DNA from: Epiperipatus broadwayi
Taxonomy: Eukaryota; Onychophora; Udeonychophora; Euonychophora; Peripatidae
DNA: 64,000 bases
Direction: 5' to 3'
Assembly: GCA_028023455.1 (NCBI GenBank)
Contig: JAQFVV010006238.1
Span: 2,550,572 to 2,614,571, forward strand
The notes beneath the pieces are model-generated. The model ran no database searches, was not told the DNA's origin, and worked only from the letters and a program-made list of their open reading frames with translations. The translations under genes and the position numbers were made by a program. This document shows, piece after piece, positions 13,110-24,800 of the stretch. Numbering within the stretch: the first letter of the stretch is position 1; every line of letters starts with the position of its first letter.

Positions 13110-13440
13110 ATTGTTAGTTTTATGCTGAGTATTATACAATGATTTTGTTTCATTACTTGAGGTTCTATTGTCTATTTGCTGTGGACTGATTGAAAGCTTG
13201 TTAGGGCCTTGACCCAATACTTTTACTATCAGGCAAGTTAAAGGACTCACTCATTTTGCAAGATAACTTAAGAAAGAAAACAAAAAAGAGCCTACCTTTT
13301 CTGTCTGCCCAAATGATTTGAATAGCTTTTCATAAAATAATAGATTTTAGAAATGTAATTCAATCCGAAGTGATGGAGAAGCTTACAATAATTGCCAACT
13401 AGTAGCAAATATTGAATTTTAACCTATTAAAAGAGTAAGC

Positions 13441-14290
13441 TGCATTTAAAAATGTTTTTGGTACAATGGATCATATTGAAATATTGAAAGTAGTTATAGA
13501 AAGGACCATTGAATATGAGTTGTCATTATGCTCTGAATTTATAGATTATAACATACATTTAAGACATCAAGTCTTTCTGAAATTGTTGGTTTTACTTTCC
13601 AAACATTAATATCTATCTTTGATAATTTGTCTAAGATATCATTAAAGATATTCTTCATGCACTCATCTTTTGTTTCAATTAATCAGCTAATCTATCTAAA
13701 ACATAATAATACTTTACCTCTTTTTCTTGAGGTAAATTTATCATAAACTAATAACTATTTTCTATTTAGCCTTTATTCAGAAAGATCATACCAATACTTT
13801 TTTTGTAATTGTTTAGTATATTCAAATAATAGTTGATTATATATGAATACATTGTATAGTTATGTCAATGTGATAAATAATAAGTACTGATATGCTAAAA
13901 ATCATACATGGATGAGATATCAAACAGCTGTCATTGACATCATGGAAATAGTTAAAAGGCTGAAGTGGAGATGAGCTGGAAATATTTCTAGAAGATATGA
14001 TAGTAAATGAATAATAGAAATTCAAAACTGGATTCTGACACATTGTAAAAAGACCTAGATGTGATATGAATTAGGAAGTGTGTTGGGATATTTCTAGAAG
14101 ATATGATAGTAAATGAATAATAGAAATTCAAAACTGGATTCTGACACATTGTAAGAAGACCTAGATGTGATATGAATTGATGAAATAAGGAAGTGTGTTG
14201 AGGTAATGAGAAAAAGAGAAGATAGAGATCAGAGAAACTGGATTAAACTTGGAGGGATGTTCATCCTACGATGGATAGATAATAATTAAA
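13441..14290 (+). pseudogene. RTE-clade LINE relic, right part (mid-RT to C-terminus)
   Basis: The series interrupted at 7225 resumes here. FGTMDHIEILKVVIERTIEY, then ELSLCSEFIDY at 13456-13545, matches [20 protein letters not shown], then [11 protein letters not shown] of the intact copy. Near 13925-14290, VIDIMEIVKRLKW, then SRRYDS and IIEIQNWI, and finally DEIRKCVEVMRKREDRDQRN, WIKLGGMFILRWIDNN match the C-terminus. A gap between 13550 and 13900 is a deletion or unrecognisable decay. A 106-bp direct duplication (13982-14087, 14088 to about 14195) lies in the C-terminal part. Confidence 0.82.
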
Positions 14291-14510
14291 AATAATGAAA
14301 TGATGCTAAAAAACAGATAGAAATAATTGAAGTGCTATTAATTAGACAGTATTTTGACCAGCAAACAAATTTTATTTTAAAAATACTGATATAGAAACAA
14401 TAGTTATTTTCATCTTCAAAGCTCTAGCAATCTTAATTGTACAGTTTTTTTAAGTATAAATAATATTTTTTTATTAGTAGTAAGAAAAATGTGTTATATT
14501 AATCACATTT

Positions 14511-14650
14511 GAAGATTGTTTTAGTACTAATAGATACACAAGTTTTGTCTTTTATTATTCTTAGATAAACAATAATCATTGAAGATTGTTTTAGTACTAA
14601 TAGATACACAAGTTTTGTCTTTTATTATTCTTAGATAAACAATAATCATT
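14511..14650. repeat. perfect 70-bp tandem duplication
   Basis: GAAGATTGTTTTAGTACTAA starts at 14511 and 14581, and each copy ends AAACAATAATCATT. I see no mismatch between the copies. Confidence 0.93.
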
Positions 14651-17590
14651 ATTTTCAAGTTTGTTTTTGTTTTGCTTTTTATGAGTGCAATTCTCATTTT
14701 AACTCCACCAAGATTACAATCATCCACCAGTCAAAGAAACTCAGATGGTCACCTTCTCTCATTCCACGTGCATTTTGCGAACATTTTTTCTTCATCTGGG
14801 GAGATAGAGGTTACAATTCTCCAAGACTCCACATTTATTTTGTTAGCTTGGTATTTCTCAGCATTACATCACTCTTGTGTAACTTAGGGTCTGATATTTA
14901 TCCATTTTTAACAATTTATGGAAGGATGAATAAATTGTGCACAAAAATAATCACTAAAATTCTAAAATGATTCTGAACCCATAATAATTTGAAGTAACAG
15001 ATTTTTTTTAGTTCATTTGTCAAAGCATTTAATTATATTTGAAGTACAATCTAAAAGAGGTAATAAAATCTTTAAAAAATAAAGTAGATATGGATTTTTT
15101 TTTTTTAATTTTCAAAAAAAAAAATGTGGCCATATTTGAGGTATCTTTTTTACATTGGTCCATAGTGAATTACCTATAAGAGCTTTAGCATTTGTTTTGG
15201 CAATTTACTGATATGAATTTGATTAAATATATCTGAGTTCATCTGCATATTAATGCATATTTATGAATCCCCAACTATTTATTGACATTATCTTCATTTA
15301 TTTATGGACCAATTATGAGTTTCAAGACTACTGTGTGTACTGTTTTATGCCATTCCTATTTTTGGTGGATAAATAATAAAAAAAAATGGCTACTCCAATG
15401 AGCAAAGATAACAATTACCTAATCATTATCAGATGATTATTTTAAAAACTGTCATATGATTTATGGTATATGGATTGCTTTGCTTTAAACTTTGTAACAA
15501 GTCTATTGCCAACATTTCTATCCCTTTATGAATGCAGTCTCACATTTGTGTTGTGGCTACTGTTGGTCTTCATTTTTCTATGAATAAAATTATTTGGATT
15601 TGTTTTTGCTTATATTTCTAAAAAATGCATATTAATGTTATGATACTGTACTTAGAGAATATCCTGTGTACATTTGTTCTATTTCTTAACTACTTTGCTC
15701 ACTACATTGAATTAATTTTCATTTCCTTTGATTTTCATGAGTCTTTATTTTAAACATCTATTATTGACATAAATGAAGTTATGTTCTTTGATTTTTTTTT
15801 CTGATAATAAGATAGTTTTTAAATAGTATTAATTAATTTGATTAACTTAATAATTATCTCTCTGATTTTATAACTAATGTACATGTTTGGAATTGTCATA
15901 TATGTAATTTTTTTTTAAATTAGTATTTATTTATTGTATATTTTATCTTTGCATTTAGTTCCAGTTTCTTTTCTATCTTTTATCAGATTAGTTTGTGATA
16001 AGAATGATAGATTCAAAAGCTGAAGGTTTTTGATCAATAGGGAGGGATCTCAGTTTAGACTATTGTGTGGAATTTAAATTCAGTCCTTTTCTTTGATCCC
16101 TGGAATATTTTATTACTTCCTGAACAACTTTTAACAATCCTTTATTATCCATTTTCTATTTTACTTTCTTTTGTTCTGTTTGTATGATTTGATTTCTTTA
16201 TTATTGCTAATATTTCTGTTGGGTGATAATGATATAGAGTGTTTAAGTATGCAAGCGGCAGGTTGAGCATAAGTTTTATTTAATTAATCTGGTATCAGTA
16301 GCTTTTGGGTCACCTATTCTACCACTGCTTTAAATTACATAGTACATAAAGCATATTGGTAACAATTGATCACAATTATTTCAACAGTACGAGAGATAAT
16401 AATTCTAAACTACTACCAAGTACTATATCAAAAATATTATGCATAGAAAAATATCATTTGTATGATTACCAAAAATTGATACTGACATTGAAGGATAGAA
16501 AATTATTATTGGGAATTCAAAAAAAAAAATGTCAACATTTTTTTCTTGATTCATCTTTAATGCATAAGAACCCAATGTTGATGCAACAACAGTGCATCTA
16601 TTTGTTTTGTGTATGTTCTGAGTTTAAACCCATGCTGCATAAATTAATACTTTTTAACAAACTTTTCTTTTAAGCAATCATCCTTTAACCAACCCAACTG
16701 CTAATCTAATACTGTTTAGTATATGACTATCTCTTCTATATGATTAAATGTTGTGGTTAAGTGAAAAATTCTGGAATTCAAATTTTGTGGATTGAGTGCC
16801 ATCTTTGCCATTTTTAGAACTCTGACTTCTTATGAGCTCCTAAACAATAAACTATTCAATTATTATTTTAATGAATATCTAGCTATTCTTAGTTGGAGAT
16901 AAAACAAGAATGGATTAGAGAGAAAAAAGTTCAAATCCACATCATCTGACAATTGGAAAATCTCTGTTTTTTTTTAAGATGGTCTCTTGAAGATGTCTGG
17001 GTTTTGCAGTGGACTATTAAACAGCTGTTTTGTATTTGCATAGATAGCATCAAGTAAAATTGATGTTGATGAAATAGTACCATAGGGTTTGAATATCAGC
17101 AAGTTGGTCATTCCAGCTTCAAGAGAAATAATAATAATACATTGAAAGTAAATTTTGTGCTGAATATATAAACCAATATATGAAGCACAAATATGCTTAC
17201 AATATGATGGTCCACTGTTCCATTTATTTGATATTTTATAGTGTTCTCTTTTAATGTCTCTACAACAAACATTTTTTTCTGAAATGCTTCAATACCATAT
17301 CTAGTTGTGCTTTTCAAGGTAGTCTATCCTTTACTTTATCTTTCCAATAAAAATAATCTACATTGCACTTGTTTAAAATATCCTTGTGATAATCTTTAGA
17401 ACATAAAAGGGTATTGCCTCTTTTTTGAAAACTATATTTAAGTTGATCATAAAATACCCTGCTAGGAATATTGTATTGTTCATTTCCAATATCCAGAAAG
17501 TTGAAGAACAATTGTATACATACACATGTCATAATTAATTATCTTTCAAAATGCAGATTCCATATTATTATTTTCTACCATTATTAATTC
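14651..17590. other. A+T-rich DNA without supported genes
   Basis: No recognisable coding or RNA feature. Short ORFs here (for example + 16356-16673) match nothing I know and have low-complexity A+T-driven composition. Confidence 0.4.
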
Positions 17591-17594
17591 TTAG

Positions 17595-17745
17595 TGTTTT
17601 TTTCACCCCATTTCATCCATCCATCTCACATGTGGTCTTCCTAGATCTTTTACAATTTTTTAAGATCCAGTTTAAGTCTTCAATTATCCATCTATTATTA
17701 TCGTATTGTATTTAGCTCAGCTATATACTAAACCAGATCATCATC
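17595..17745 (-). pseudogene. RTE-clade LINE 3' fragment
   Basis: The + strand text TTCATCCATCCATCTCACAT, followed by GTGGTCTTCCTAGATCTTTT and ATCCAGTTTAAG, is nearly the same as at 47720-47780 and 60465-60530. It encodes the conserved tail ([15 protein letters not shown]) on the minus strand. It is a short 5'-truncated copy, broken by an in-frame change. Confidence 0.8.
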
Positions 17746-18885
17746 TCCTGCTTTCTGTTTCTTATTTTTATTTCCCATAACTTTTTCTCTTTGTATGAAT
17801 ACTGATAATTTTTTATAAGGACATGTTTTTAAAATTAAATAATAATTAAATCAATTAATCAATACTTCTGAACATAAAATGTTTTTTAATAGATTCTATA
17901 AAAATAATAACATTTAGAGTAAAACATTTAAGCTTGGATATATTGACAGCATTTTTTCTGTCTCTTCTTTTTTAATAAAAGTCTTTATTTAATTATCCAT
18001 TGGAAATGCTAGTTGACTTGATTTTCTTCCCCCAGGCAAAATCTTCCATCTTATCCAGACTCCTAAGTGGGGTTCTTTATAAAACAAAACAAAAAGTGCA
18101 AAATAAATAAAACAACTTCGTAGTTGATTCAAGTGGAAAAATATTTGAAAGCATATCAATAATTGATCTGAAGAAGTTTTAGAAGTAAATGAAAACATAT
18201 GGTTGCTTTTTTAAAAAACACACACACACCCAGACTTACAGCCACCAGAAAATCTTTAATTTTTCTTGCAAAGTAAAATGTTTAAATAACTCTTCTTTCT
18301 TTAATTTTTTATGGCACTGATGTTAAAATATTGGAAATTAATTCATAATAATGCTTAATGGTAAGTAAGAGGGCATAGGTTGAAAAACAGATTTTTGCTC
18401 CGCTTTTATTATTTCGTTCAAATTGGAAAATCTTAGTTGAGTCAATTTTTTTCACAAGGTGGAAGAGATGGGAGTGGAAGACAGTTTTGTAAATAATGTA
18501 TAATGTCATATTTTTTTCTTTTTTTAAAAGTATTGATTTGTTAAGTTTATCAACAATATATATATAGAAATAAGACTTAATCACTCAAGCAAAGTGATTC
18601 TTGAAACTGAAAATATTGAATTTTTAATATTTAGTAAAAAGATGAACCTCACCCTTTTCTCTATTTTTAAACGTATTTTTTATTTATAAAATTCCGGATA
18701 GAGTCATGTGATTTAAATCATTAGATTTACTTGGCTGGGTTTTATTTACTGTAGAAGATGTGATGAATATTAAGATATAACTACGTAATTGCTCAATTAA
18801 TGTTTTCACGTGTACACATATGTATCCCTTTCTAAATAATAGATTTAGTCAACATGTTAGATAAATTTCTGATGATCTTTCCAGA

Positions 18886-18972
18886 TGAGGATCCGGTGTA
18901 TTAATCACCCAGTCAGTCATCGCCAGAGATGATTCGATACCCCAATAAATATAAATTTCTCATTGGCAAGGC
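18886..18972 (+). repeat. tRNA-like short retroposon
   Basis: A GC-richer patch has a B-box-like GATTCGATACCCC at 18932-18944, an upstream tRNA-like segment, and a short A-rich tail (AATAAATATAAA). Stem pairing is too decayed for a functional tRNA. It fits a tRNA-derived SINE or retroposed tRNA. Confidence 0.42.
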
Positions 18973-19029
18973 TAAATTATATGCCCATGTTATTTTGTGT
19001 TTAAAAATAATAATTGGAGGCTTTATTAC

Positions 19030-19230
19030 TCAGGAGTTCATAAAAAGTTTGAGCACTGGAAGTATTAGAATTGGAATTGATTCAGGGATATTATACTCCA
19101 TGATCTGACACATTACTGCTGCACTCAACCATACTGTACTTAATGATTTGAGTCTTCCTGATAATTTATTTATGACCTGTAAAGCATCATTCACTCTGTT
19201 GTAGAAGGGATCATGCTCCAGTGCAGCCAT
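19030..19230 (-). other. unrecognised 66-codon open frame, coding-like composition
   Basis: Reading from 19230, the frame gives MAALEHDPFYNRVNDALQVI, then NKLSGRLKSLSTVWLSAAVM and CQIMEYNIPES. The stretch is less A+T rich than its surroundings and has balanced amino-acid use, unlike the noise ORFs nearby. I do not recognise a family. It could be an exon or processed fragment of a host gene, or part of an unknown repeat. No splice signals or partners were established. Confidence 0.25.
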
Positions 19231-20029
19231 ACTCTTAATGAGATATCATAAAACGTGATTTAATTTAATTTTGTGTATGTGTGTATATATATATATATAT
19301 GAATATTGTTGTGAGCATTTTGTGAGCATTTAATGTAATATAAATAACTAGCTTGTATGCAGAATGTAAATATTAGTGTGTCCATTTAGAGGTGATTTGT
19401 TTTCCTTCCAATATGCCTGCAGTGCCATCTTTAAATCAATATATATTTTATTGTATCAACATAATTTCACTGTTCACCACAAAATTTTAAAGTGGTAGCA
19501 TGTTTGGTTCATGAGTTATGATATGGAATGTAGTGGGTTTTGTATTTTCTTAGATTGTCTTCAATGCTATCTCTGCCATCACAAAATCTTGCAAACCACA
19601 TTTTTGCATCTCATGGCTTTATTGTTGTACACTGTTTAATTCTTTTTCAAATGTTTCGGTAGCAATTTTATCAATTTAAAACAAATTTAATGTTAGCATG
19701 TGTTCCATCTTGAGTTAAGATACAAAATATTGTCACATTTCATGTTACAACTCTATACTATGTCACTGTGTGACACATTGTTTTGATTCAGAAAAGGCAT
19801 TGCAGATAGCTTGGAGAGGGAGCCAGTAACTAATTCACTTTTTATTGAGGTCATTTCTATATGTAAATATAGAGAAATCAACTTCTGTTTTAAGCATTTA
19901 ATGTAATAGTAATAACTAATTTATATAAAGAGTGTATAATAAATTAATATTTAATTCATCTGTTTGCATTCAATATATAACAGATTTGCAATTTGTTTTA
20001 GATAGAACACTGGAGCTACTGCTATGATG

Positions 20030-20117
20030 TTAGCAAGCAAGCTCAGGGGTAAAGTGGCAGTTCAAGAGTTAACGGTTCCTAAATCAATTCCCCACTAAGG
20101 AAAGTAAAAAAAAAAAG
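20030..20117 (+). repeat. tRNA-like short retroposon with A tail
   Basis: GCTCAGGGGTAAAGTGG at 20041-20057 resembles a pol III A box. GGTTCCTAAATCAATTCC downstream is a B box disrupted by an insertion. The unit ends in GGAAAGT plus eleven A residues. Confidence 0.45.
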
Positions 20118-20906
20118 ATCCACTTTGATTATTTCAATGGAATCATTGTACTCATTTTTCCACTTGCTTGAAGGGTATATTAACTCCCAATTAAGTAACT
20201 GACCATATAGTTTAGTGAAGGATTGTCAAGTCTTTTAAGTATATTATAGATTGGTTGCCATATACAACTATGATTATTAAAAATTACGGGTGGTCCTTAA
20301 CTTTCATATGTAATTGGTTCCTGAAGCATGTGTGAAAATTGAAATGTGCAAAAGTAGAGCAATATAAATTCTTTATAAATTTATCAAGAGATAGTTAAAT
20401 TGTACTCTTTTTTTTTTTTCTTGATAAAAAGTTTTGTAATATGCTATGTCTTTTCCTATTTCCTTCATACAAACTGAGAATTGTAAATAGTGAATTGTAC
20501 AAAAGTAGAATGTATGAAATTTGAGGACTTCCTGTATATTATAAATAGAATGTTAAGGAACTTAATCCCATGACATAAAGACAATTATATGTAAATTATG
20601 TAGAAATGCAACATGTAAATTATGAAGTATAGCCAAACTTTCAGTTAATATAGCAATATGAGTATATTAAATTTGTTGTATTAAATATTATATATCATTA
20701 TGTTTGTGTATCAAATGGAATTGAATTTTTATCTCCAAGTACAACTGAATAGGTTTTGAACTGTGGAATAAAACACCCATAGTGTCAAGTTAGCAGTTAG
20801 TATCTACCTTTCCTTTGATATATGTCATTATCATGAATTCATTCATCTTCATAATTTTAAAATTTTGATTAGTTGATTTATTATATAAATGAAAGTGTGT
20901 GTTTTA

Positions 20907-20938
20907 TAAAACATATATATATATATATATATATGTTT

Positions 20939-20972
<34 letters not shown>

Positions 20973-20974
20973 TT
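20907..20974. repeat. (TA)n microsatellite pair
   Basis: Two alternating TA tracts (about 20910-20934 and 20948-20973) are separated by GTTTTATATATACA. The open frame that reads through them (polyisoleucine/tyrosine) is an artefact. Confidence 0.9.
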
Positions 20975-21494
20975 AGTGTTGTGAGAGCTACAGTTTCATT
21001 ATATTATTTTCCAAAATTGAACAGAAGTAGATTTAAAAAAACAAATAATGTTACTTTTCAATAATTCAGATGATATTGCTTTGTTTTTGTGTTGTGTTTT
21101 GTTTTGTTGTTTTTTTATTTATTTATTATTCATTTTTTATTGATTATTCATGACAAGTTTTCATGGAAAAAATAAATGAACTGAATTTTTTAGATTATAA
21201 GAAATATTAATTTGTTATAGTAAATTGTTTTATTATATTTTATTTATTTATCTTTTGCTATTGAAGAGGAGTGATTAAATTGGGTGGTTTCATTAAATAT
21301 TTGTAGCTGTTTTGGCATTTATTAGCCAGGTAACAGAGATCAAACAGAAGCTTCATAGTACTCATGTTAGCACAGTGTTTATCAATTAATATCTTTTTTT
21401 AGAATACTTAAATAAAAGCAAGCATTCAATATGAATCTCAGTGTGGAAATCAGATATTTCTTTTAATCTTTGGGTGAGTAAACATTTTTAACTA

Positions 21495-21565
21495 GAAGAG
21501 TAGACTACAAACTGCAGATTGCAAGATCAAATCTTGGCTGAGTATTGTAAATAAAATAAAAAAAC
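21495..21565 (+). repeat. tRNA-like short retroposon with A-rich tail
   Basis: AGAGTAGACTACAAACTGCA, then AGATCAAATCTTGGCTG (B-box-like), then TGTAAATAAAATAAAAAAA. Same general plan as the units near 20.0, 41.8 and 46.7 kb. Confidence 0.4.
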
Positions 21566-22090
21566 TGAGATTATCTGAATGTAGCTGTTAAAATGCTTCA
21601 TCTGCCAATAGGGTCATTAAATATAACATGACCTCCTGAGACCTTAATCATATAATTTCTTTTTTTTATTAGGACATATTTAGATTGGGTTACCTAGTTA
21701 GTGTATAATTTCATTTTTTGTGAAATGTTGTGAGACAATGGGATTAAATAATTAATATTTTTAATCTAGAAAAAGATTATCATAATTGCTTTGAAGAGAT
21801 ATTTTAAGATTAAGTATTTACATTTGATGTATGTTCTATTGTGGACATTTTATTAAGGGTCACTGGAGTTGGACTAGAGTGGCTCATTTGTGGATATTCT
21901 GTAGCATTCTGTTAATGTTTTGAACACTTTAGTGATGAAAACTTAAACTAAGCTAACATGTATATTTATTGATAATAAATTTCAACAAAAATAGCTACAT
22001 ATCAGTAGCATTCAGAGACAGTATTAAACATTGTGATTTTGCATGAAAAGAAGGCAGAAATGAAGTTTCAAATAAAGGAGAAAAGCTTTT

Positions 22091-22739
22091 TGTTATAGTC
22101 CTCCCTTCTCTCAGAAGTGGATTATTCCAGATGCCTCTTTATCTGATCAGATTAAGCATTGTTTGCCACAGGCCAATAGGCTGATGTATAGATAAAAACA
22201 TAGCCAGTGATTATTACAGGCCAATAAACAATGATGCTTGCTGAATCCGAAGGTTTTCAACAAGGTCAGGGATCTAGGTATAAATAGTCAACCTTTTGTG
22301 AGAATCAGGGAAGAACGTCTGTCTAACCTGAAACAGACTCTGCGTTCTCCCAGGGAAACTCTGCTAACGTAAACAGCAGCAAGGATTCCCATTGATAGCA
22401 CTACGCTATTTAGTCTTCGCAACTAGGCAAGTCCCACAGAGACCAGATGCTGCTAAGACCACACTCGGCCATAGGCAAACTGTCTTGTACAGCTGGAAGA
22501 GCCATATACCCTAACCGTGAGGCAAGCCATCAGGTGTAGCTGGAAGCGGTAGGCAGAACCCAGAGTTTACGTTGAACTACAATATTCAGAATTTGTAAAT
22601 ATTTTCTTGTATATATACTGTAAATTGTATTGTATATATTTGTACATATAATAAATATATTAATTGTAATACTTGTCTTAGTATTATTTTACATTTATTT
22701 TCTGTACTTTGGGTCTGTAATCCAGACCAAAACACAACA
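22091..22739 (+). mobile_element. solo LTR (LTR retrotransposon remnant)
   Basis: A 649-bp GC-richer block starts TGTTATAG and ends CACAACA, giving the inverted TGTT...AACA termini of an LTR. It is bounded by a perfect 5-bp direct repeat, CTTTT, at 22086-22090 and 22740-22744. Inside on + are a TATA box (TATAAATA, 22279-22286) and an AATAAA signal (22650-22655) about 370 bp later, with the R/U5-like remainder rich in T and A. No internal gag-pol or second LTR adjoins it, so it is most likely a solo LTR from recombination. The 5-bp target duplication suits Ty3/gypsy or BEL-type elements; the family is not determined. Confidence 0.85.
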
Positions 22740-22744
22740 CTTTT

Positions 22745-24725
22745 CATTGACCACAATGTAGGCATTATGCTTGCAGGATCGTCACTTTTGTTTAAATCTA
22801 GAAATTGAAATCCATCACTTTACATTATATTTTGTTTATTTTATTTCTGTAGAATTAAAATAATTATTGATTTTTGATGAATATATAACATTTAGGTTGA
22901 ATCTGTTGAAAATTTTTATATTTACAAGAAAATAAATCTAGTGCAAAAGTTCTAATATAAACTGGAAATTATAATGGAAATAGATTTCTTCAAGATTATA
23001 ACTGTTATTTTTCTTCTTATTATTATTCTTCCTCATTCTCCTCCAAATTATAAATTTAATTTTCAATTTCAAAAATTATTTAAACTCTTTGAATGTAGTT
23101 TTTATTCAAATATGGAAGATGAATTTTAATTAGTTGCTTATTAAGTTTTATTTGATATAAAAATGTCTGTTTTGCCACAGATACTAAAACAAAATTTTTT
23201 ATTCTCATTATCATTTTAGTTTTTGTTTTGTTTATTTCCAAAATTAATATATTAAATTTGAGATTATTATTTATTTGTAAAAGTAATATTTTAATGAATA
23301 AATTGAAATATGCAAATAAATTATAAAGAATTAAAAGTTTATTCATTGGAAATTAACAAGCATTAATGTTTATCAGTCTGACCACTGTTACACTATTTTG
23401 GATCGCACATCTGAGATGGTTGAGTTGAAGAGTGAATAAAGACTAAAAGATTTGAGAAGGAAAGCATAAAAAACAGGAAATAATAAAAATATTGTAAACA
23501 TTGTGTGTGAGGCCTTGTGATAAGTGGTGCTAGAGTCTATTTTTAAATAATTGATCTCATTATTCAATATATTTGAGCAGTTCAACTCAGTATTTAAGAA
23601 TTGAAAGTCTTTGATCATTTCCCAATTATTTAAGACCCAAATAAAATTAAATTTGATCACCTGCCATTCCAGTCATCTAAACACTATATAGTCTCAAACT
23701 CCTAATTGCATGATTTCTTTTTCATGATTGGTGAATCAATTATTGTTGCAGTGATCTTCTTTTATATTGATAAGGGATATGTAACATATAGTTTGATTTA
23801 GAAAGAAGTTTAAATGTAAGCTGATCAACATGTTAGTAATATTTGATAGAAAAGATAAAACGTCGTTAGGTATGAGATTGAGGCTTTTAAGAGAGGAAAA
23901 TTTAATTATAAAAAATTTGTTGACAGGGATGGATACCTCTTATAACAAATTGATTAATCTGAGAAATTTGCTTATCAAAGTGCTTTGAAAACCTAGGATA
24001 ATATTTATTAGTTTTATTCTTGTAATTATGAAGATTTTTTTGTTTTTGATTTTGGAAAGTTTTATTGACATTCTTGTAAGGATAAAACCATTGAAATATA
24101 TATATACAAGTTTTTTCAGAGAATAGCTGAGAAACCCAGTGTGCATCCAAGACTTTGGACAAAAGCGTTGAGTTTTTAAATTTATTTTTAATGGATTTAT
24201 ATTTTAAAAATGAAGCTTTATTCCATGTAAAAAATCATATTTTTTTAAAAAATTATTAATGATTTATAAAATAAACTTAAATAAATATTCAGTGTTGTGT
24301 AACTTAATTTAATAACTGGTAAATTAAAATTTATTTGAAAATTAATTCACTATCAGTACAAAAGTTTCTATTTATGATTTTCTTTCAAGCTTGATATTTA
24401 TAACATGGTAGTAACAATTTTGTTTAAAAACAAAAAATATGACTTTTGTTGACTCTTGTAAACCTTTGTCAGTGAAGTCAATTGGTTTACAAAGTGTCTT
24501 ATAAATCAAAAAGATTATATAAAAATCAATTATGATGCTTTTCTGTATTAAAAAATTTAATTCTTTTATCATACATTCAAATTAAGTGATACACTTAGAA
24601 AATATGATTTTAAAAAATATAAAAGTGATAATAATTCATGAATAAAAACTTTGTTCAATATACTATTAATTAAAAAAGTATGAATATGCATGTAAATAGA
24701 TTGTATAATAGTATATTTCACTTGT
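22745..24725. other. A+T-rich DNA without supported genes
   Basis: Only A+T-driven short frames on the minus strand (for example 23080-23660 and 23902-24162, Asn/Lys/Ile/Leu-rich). No family signal, RNA gene or terminal repeat seen. Confidence 0.4.
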
Positions 24726-24800
24726 TATTGAATTTAAGGCAAACGCTCTACCAACTGACAGAATAGCTCAGTTGGTAGAGCGTTTGCCTTAAATTCAATA
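24726..24800. repeat. 33-bp perfect inverted repeat around a SINE head
   Basis: Arm 24726-24758 is the exact reverse complement of 24768-24800, separated by 9 bases. The right arm holds the pol III A-box region of the adjoining tRNA-derived SINE (CTCAGTTGGTAGAGCG). The tRNA-like head has thus been duplicated in inverse orientation immediately upstream, giving a long stable hairpin. Confidence 0.95.

Larger units (their letters stand above)
10560..13250 (-). pseudogene. ORF1-like region of the minus-strand LINE
   Basis: Several minus-strand open pieces lie upstream of the endonuclease: a Lys/Ser-rich start at 10802 (MAKKKKDKRSSKSIKTKS), a piece at 11643-11425 (LARNCYVNFAQADFQRLLSK), one at 12098-11778 and a Ser/Asn/Gln-rich piece at 13250-12963. 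Polar low-complexity sequence and basic tracts are usual for LINE ORF1 nucleic-acid-binding proteins. No definite zinc knuckle or RRM is visible, so the ORF1 call rests mostly on position. Frames are broken by tandem duplications. Confidence 0.5.
7272..13407 (-). mobile_element. degenerate two-ORF LINE, nested in the RTE relic
   Basis: Reading the minus strand from high to low coordinate gives an ORF1-like region (about 13250-10560), an endonuclease (about 10530-9690), a reverse transcriptase (about 8880-8374) and a C-terminal cysteine/histidine motif (about 7743-7549), in the order expected for a full-length non-LTR retrotransposon of ~6 kb. AATATTGAAT occurs on both sides (7262-7271 and 13408-13417) and may be the target duplication, though A+T richness weakens this. 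The protein style (INARGLN start to EN, Cys/His C-terminus) resembles L1/Tx1-like elements, but I cannot assign the clade. All ORFs are broken, and four internal tandem duplications lie inside. Confidence 0.72.

Noticed and set aside
20873-21064. Tyr/Ile-repeat protein on +
   Set aside because: It is read through (TA)n tracts.
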